From Uranotaenia lowii (Eukaryota > Arthropoda > Insecta > Diptera > Culicidae): a stretch of DNA of 64,000 nt. Positions 59,795 through 64,000 of this stretch are shown piece after piece. Location: positions 365,161,160 through 365,225,159 of the forward strand of contig NC_073692.1 of NCBI RefSeq assembly GCF_029784155.1. The letters are read 5' to 3'. The translations under genes were made by a program, and so were the position numbers. Numbering within the stretch: position 1 is the first letter of the stretch; each line of letters begins with the position of its first letter. The notes below the pieces were generated by a model that worked only from the letters and a program-made list of their open reading frames with translations, was not told where the DNA came from and made no database searches.

Positions 59795-60640
59795 TTTTTT
59801 CGTAAAAGACCTAGCTTTTTTTCATGTTACCAAAAAATAAAGCTTATGAATAGGAAAAATCGATAATTGAAGACAAACTTCATTTTAAGTATATTTTAGT
59901 TTCCTGGATGATTTAATACGCAAAAATTTCTACTTCCATGCAAATTTCCATACAAAATTAAATTGCATTGCGCTAATTCAGGAATCAACCAATTCATCTC
60001 AAATTTTTTACTGATGACTGGTGACCCGGAAGACATTAAAAACATATGGGAGCAAAAAAGTCATTTTTTTTGTAGCGGTCTTATGTACAAGTTGGGTTCT
60101 ATTATGACCAGACTCGGTCCTAGAACTCGCTTTTGGGTGGGAGTGGGGGTTTTATTTTTTCAACTTTATTCTGATAATCGGTCCAAAAATTCACTTTTAG
60201 TGACCTTGATGCAACTTTATTTTTTTTTTTTTGGTTTTAGTGATCTTAGAATTTCCAAAGCGTATAACGGTACATGTATTTAATTCTTGACCAAAATCAT
60301 CCAGCACTCCCTAATTAATCCCGGATATTCAAAAATGGGTATGAATTTGGCTTGATGGCAAGATAGTGCTGCCATCTATGACTTAAAACTAGAGAAATAG
60401 TGTTTGACTATTAAAAAACATTAGTATTTTTTAATTCCAACTTCTTTTTGGATTCAAACTCAGCCTCAAATCTATGTTTCATCATTTTGCATCATACTTA
60501 TGAATGTTAATGAAGCAATCAAGCAGTTTGATAAAGTTTTATAGCTCAAATATCAAATTCCTTAACGCTAGGGGAGCATCTCTTAAAACCCCCTTTTAAA
60601 ACCTTTGAAACCCTTTGGAATTCTGGAAAACTCCTTAAAA
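59795..60640. other. AT-rich intergenic sequence, nothing recognised
   Basis: The frame at 59963-60283 is without motif. No terminal repeats were seen. Confidence 0.35.
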
Positions 60641-60734
60641 TGCAGTTTTCTATTCAAATAATTTGTGGAAGCATTATTATTCACTTTTACACAGTAAATT
60701 TTTTTTAAATAATCTTGTTTTTGTTGAAAAACTC

Positions 60735-60943
60735 AAGTGGTGCTATTCTTATTTCGCACCCTTTTTTCACATTTTTGGTCCTCAACGCCAATTGCTACGT
60801 CCAAAAAAAGTAAACTTATGCTTGATTTATCCGTTGAGCAATTCAGAACAAACTGTGGAAGAAAAATTTTGTAATTTTCAATCATTCATATTTTTACAAG
60901 CAAAACACATAGTGGTGCTATTCTTATTTCGCTCACTGTATTA
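60735..60943. mobile_element. Partial Tc1/pogo-like MITE end
   Basis: AGTGGTGCTATTCTTATTTCGC occurs twice in direct orientation (about 60737 and 60912) in slightly different contexts. The right copy ends TCACTGTA; its reverse complement, TACAGTGAGCGAAATAAG, has the CAGT start and TA target of pogo/Tc1-like elements. The matching left end is not found, so the copy is incomplete. Confidence 0.4.
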
Positions 60944-63500
60944 AGTAAAAAGCGTTCATTTTGGAAGAGTGGGAAGAGGGAGGGGGGTAGTGGGGTTCAA
61001 CACAGCCTCTTCTCCACCATTGATATCTCATTGAACTCAATAAAAAAGATGAAATTGAAACCATTAAAACTTATGTCATGTCATGTCATGTCTACATTAA
61101 CTTGTATCGATATCTTTGATACAAATTCAGTATACAAATCTAGAATTTTCCTGGCGAAAATTATATCAGCGCTAGGAGACCTCGAAAAAATTTATTGATT
61201 TTATTTTGCGTTCGAAAAGCAAATATTCAGGATAAATTTTTGATCTAACAATTGCTATAATTTTTAAACGGATTTTAAAATTCAGATTTTTTTAAATTCT
61301 ACTTTTATGGTTTTCTGAATAGTGATTCGGAATATATCAGGTATATTTAGTCAATTCTGCAATTCATTTCTTATTGTGAATTTCGTTCGAAGAATTTGTT
61401 TTTAACCTTTAATACAATCTTGTTTAAAATTTAGACAAAATTTGTAAAAAGTTATCGAGAAGTTGAACTTCAACCATTTTTTCTAAATAGAAGGTCTTTC
61501 GCAGTCGAAAAAAACGATTCTTGAGTTGAAACCTTTATTTTCAAAATTGTTGCCAAAATAGTTGTGTAAAAAAAAATTAGCACATATTTGTTTAATAAAT
61601 TTATTTATATTTTCGAATTTTCAAAAACTATCTGAAAACAAGAGCTAATAAATGAGAAACATTCAAAATTTAATCAGCACCCCAAAATTATTCTTATTTG
61701 ATTCTTATATTTTTTGCACCTCTGAAAATGTGTATTTGAATCCCTTTTGAAATAAAAAAATCATGAAAATAAGCATCAATATAAGATAACACAAGGCATA
61801 TAAAATTACATTTTTTCGAGGAGCAAAACATTAAAAAGCTGAGTTTTACTTATTTTGGAATGTTGAATTCAAATATGCATTTCATTCTATTATCTCAGTT
61901 TTCATATCTGAGAATCAAGGCTAACATTTGAAAATAGGTAAAAACTCGTTTGATAATTTTGAACACTCTATTGAAAGAACCGTAGATTTTTTTTTGAAAT
62001 TAAGCTATCAAAATCAATGGTCAACTTTCTCGATGACTGCGAGTAATTTTGACTTCTGAGAAAAACTATCATTAGTTTTCCTTTTTCTCCCCTGTTTTAC
62101 GATAATCCAGGAATTTGATAAAATTTCAAATCGAAATGATATTTGTACTATTCAATGAAAATGTTAAATAAATTAGAATCTTCAAAATCTAAAACTTTCA
62201 AACTTTTGGTGTTCATGCTGATAATCTTATAATGAATGACTAATGTCAGTAAAAATCGGAGAGTTTTAAGATTTTCACGAGTCAAAGTACTGAAATCTTA
62301 CAAAATATTTGAATGTTGACGCCAAAATCTCTCAAAATTAGTTATTTAAACATATGCTTATAGTTATTTTTTGTAGTAAAAAATAATCTTTAATTGCAAT
62401 TGAAAAAATCAACTTTTATGTAGAATCCGAAACTAGATTATAACTTTTTATTTATTAAAATTGTGTAAATTATCTGCAAACAATACTGACGCCATGGCTG
62501 TAGGAACGGGGGGTGTTTTGGGGGTTAAATCCCCCCATGAGGGTCCAAAAGTGTCAAGCAAAACGTTCTTCTCTAAACTCGAAATTTTAAATTCATAATA
62601 ACATTTCGATGATCGACTCAAATTAATCAAGAGTAACAATCTCGACTTAGAACCAAGACCAAACCCTCGAAATCTTACCCCAGGTCCACAATTCTACTAT
62701 AGATTTTCAAAAATTTTCTCACTTGTTGATAGAATCTTAAAGACTGTACTAGAAAAGCGCTATCAAAAGTTGTTCACACAATAAGTTGGTGCATAAATGT
62801 GGGTACAGTCCTTAGTCTCCAATATCGAATTTTCAATAAGATTAGAATCACAAAAAATGCCTGATTGCCCGGATTTTGCCCGAAAGTTTAGTAAGCTAGT
62901 AAGCTAATACAAAGAAAAATTTAAATTGCTTGTTAAAAATTTTGAATTGCGTTGAAAATTGCGTTCATAAGAATTTTTTTTTTTAAAATTATCTAAATAA
63001 ACTTGCTGATGTGTTTATATGAAAACAAACTTATTTTCGAACTTTTCTTCTTGAAAAATTCTTCAACTTGTCCGGATATTGCCCAGATTTTGGATGGAAA
63101 ACTTTTGAATTATTGTAGATCCACGAATTGTAAAAAATAAATCTTTTGAAAAAAGAAAAAAATAAATATGATGATCTCAAAAAGAAAAAGTAAAAAGTAA
63201 GATCTTAACAAGGGTTACCATATCCTGCAATGCCAAAAAGAGTACATTGAAAAAAAAAATTTGAAAAAATGTCCAAACAAACGCCATTTATTCAGTACTC
63301 AATAGGAAATTGGGTTACTCAAAAACCGTAAGATTTTTGCATGATACATGACATAGATGACAAACGCTCAGAATTTTAAGTTGGATTAATCAAAGTTTTC
63401 GATTATATACTGAGAAAGCACACCAAAGTTGATAAAAAAACTGCATTTAAAAAATAGTTTTTTTTTGTATAAAGGTGTATTTTTAGATTCTTTAAAAACA
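60944..63500. other. AT-rich intergenic sequence with CCCGG fragments
   Basis: ATGCCTGATTGCCCGGAT and TTGTCCGGATATTGCCCAGA at about 62857-63090 are further GTTGCC/CCCGG-family fragments. AAGGGTTACCATATCC at about 63211 resembles a hAT-type end without a partner. The rest is featureless. Confidence 0.4.
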
Positions 63501-63503
63501 TTA

Positions 63504-63898
63504 GGCCGGAACAAATTTCAAATCCTTCTTTTGTCACTCGGAGTTGGAACATCGCGAGGGGGGGGGGGGACAATAAAAAATAATGCGAAAAACAAATAAA
63601 TTAGAATAAATTGCACGAAATCTTGTATGCAACAAAGTTCCATAGAATATCATTGCACAAAACCTAAAAAATCAGTAATTTTTTATCTAAAAATTCAATA
63701 AAATCAAGAATACAGAAGGTGAACTAACTTCCATCTTCCAAAATTTGTTTAATTCATCTTGTAAACTTTGTAATTCTTGATTTTTTTTTTCGAAATTTAC
63801 ATTAAATACTTCAAACTTTATTTATTTCCCCCTTCGGGTTTTAGGGAATTTCGAAGGGGGGGGGGTGACAAAAGAAGAAATTGATATTTGTTCCAGCC
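63504..63898. mobile_element. MITE with 34-bp TIRs and TTA flanks
   Basis: The left end GGCCGGAACAAATTTC and the right end (reverse complement GGCTGGAACAAATATC) continue in parallel to TTCTTTTGTCAC, with four mismatches in 34 bp. TTA lies outside both ends (63501-63503 and 63899-63901). A 3-bp TWA-type duplication is a PIF/Harbinger trait, so that superfamily is suggested. Poly-G runs sit just inside both TIRs. Length 395 bp, non-coding. Confidence 0.7.
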
Positions 63899-64000
63899 TT
63901 ATTGACATCTAAGTGTTCGGGAGTTCATTGCATATTCAAAGGCGCTTATTTTGAAAGAAAAATCCCGATTGAAATCCTGAATGTACTCGTTATTCCATTG

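Overview
This window is AT-rich eukaryotic nuclear DNA, very probably from a dipteran insect and most likely a mosquito. The case for an insect is one conserved gene with GT-AG introns of about 1.4 and 7.5 kb, a Ty1/copia relic, a Jockey/X-element-like gag with three CCHC knuckles, several tRNA-headed SINE-like families, and many short DNA transposons (hAT, mariner, pogo-like, TTAA elements). The species cannot be fixed from sequence alone. Nothing bacterial is present: no operons, ribosome binding sites or CRISPR arrays. Most long open frames are chance frames in AT-rich DNA or translations of simple repeats.

Layout. 0.6-2.5 kb: decayed Ty1/copia element with a 3' LTR. 3.4-13 kb: foldback elements, two copies of a tRNA-like repeat family, and nested elements. 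13.7-14.7 kb: an almost perfect 9-bp satellite. 15-17.6 kb: higher-GC sequence without a recognisable gene. 18.2-20.8 kb: two hAT-type elements with intact 8-bp target duplications, one carrying further insertions. 25.5-25.8 kb: C-terminal tail of a non-LTR reverse-transcriptase ORF. 26.2-37.5 kb: the one gene I trust, a three-exon plus-strand gene for a 209-residue multi-pass membrane protein. Its introns hold a 7-bp satellite, two copies of another repeat family and a mariner-type element. 38-46 kb: a pogo-like MITE, two uncertain ORFs, a broken minus-strand multi-exon gene, another hAT MITE with a strong hairpin, and a region of degenerate TGACAAAA motifs. 48-51 kb: a TTAA-flanked MITE and an element with a 143-bp tandem array. 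52-54 kb: higher-GC unique DNA. 54.6-59.8 kb: an ORF1-only LINE copy flanked by a 14-bp target duplication and split by two head-to-tail elements with internal arrays. 60-64 kb: AT-rich DNA with further DNA-element remnants.

There is no multi-gene system here; the interest is in mobile-element biology. The best points are the gag-only LINE copy, a family of rolling-circle-like elements sharing a 3' hairpin and terminal signature but carrying different internal arrays, and a broken minus-strand gene with a second homologous fragment 24 kb away. Coordinates of splice sites, TIRs and target duplications were read by eye.
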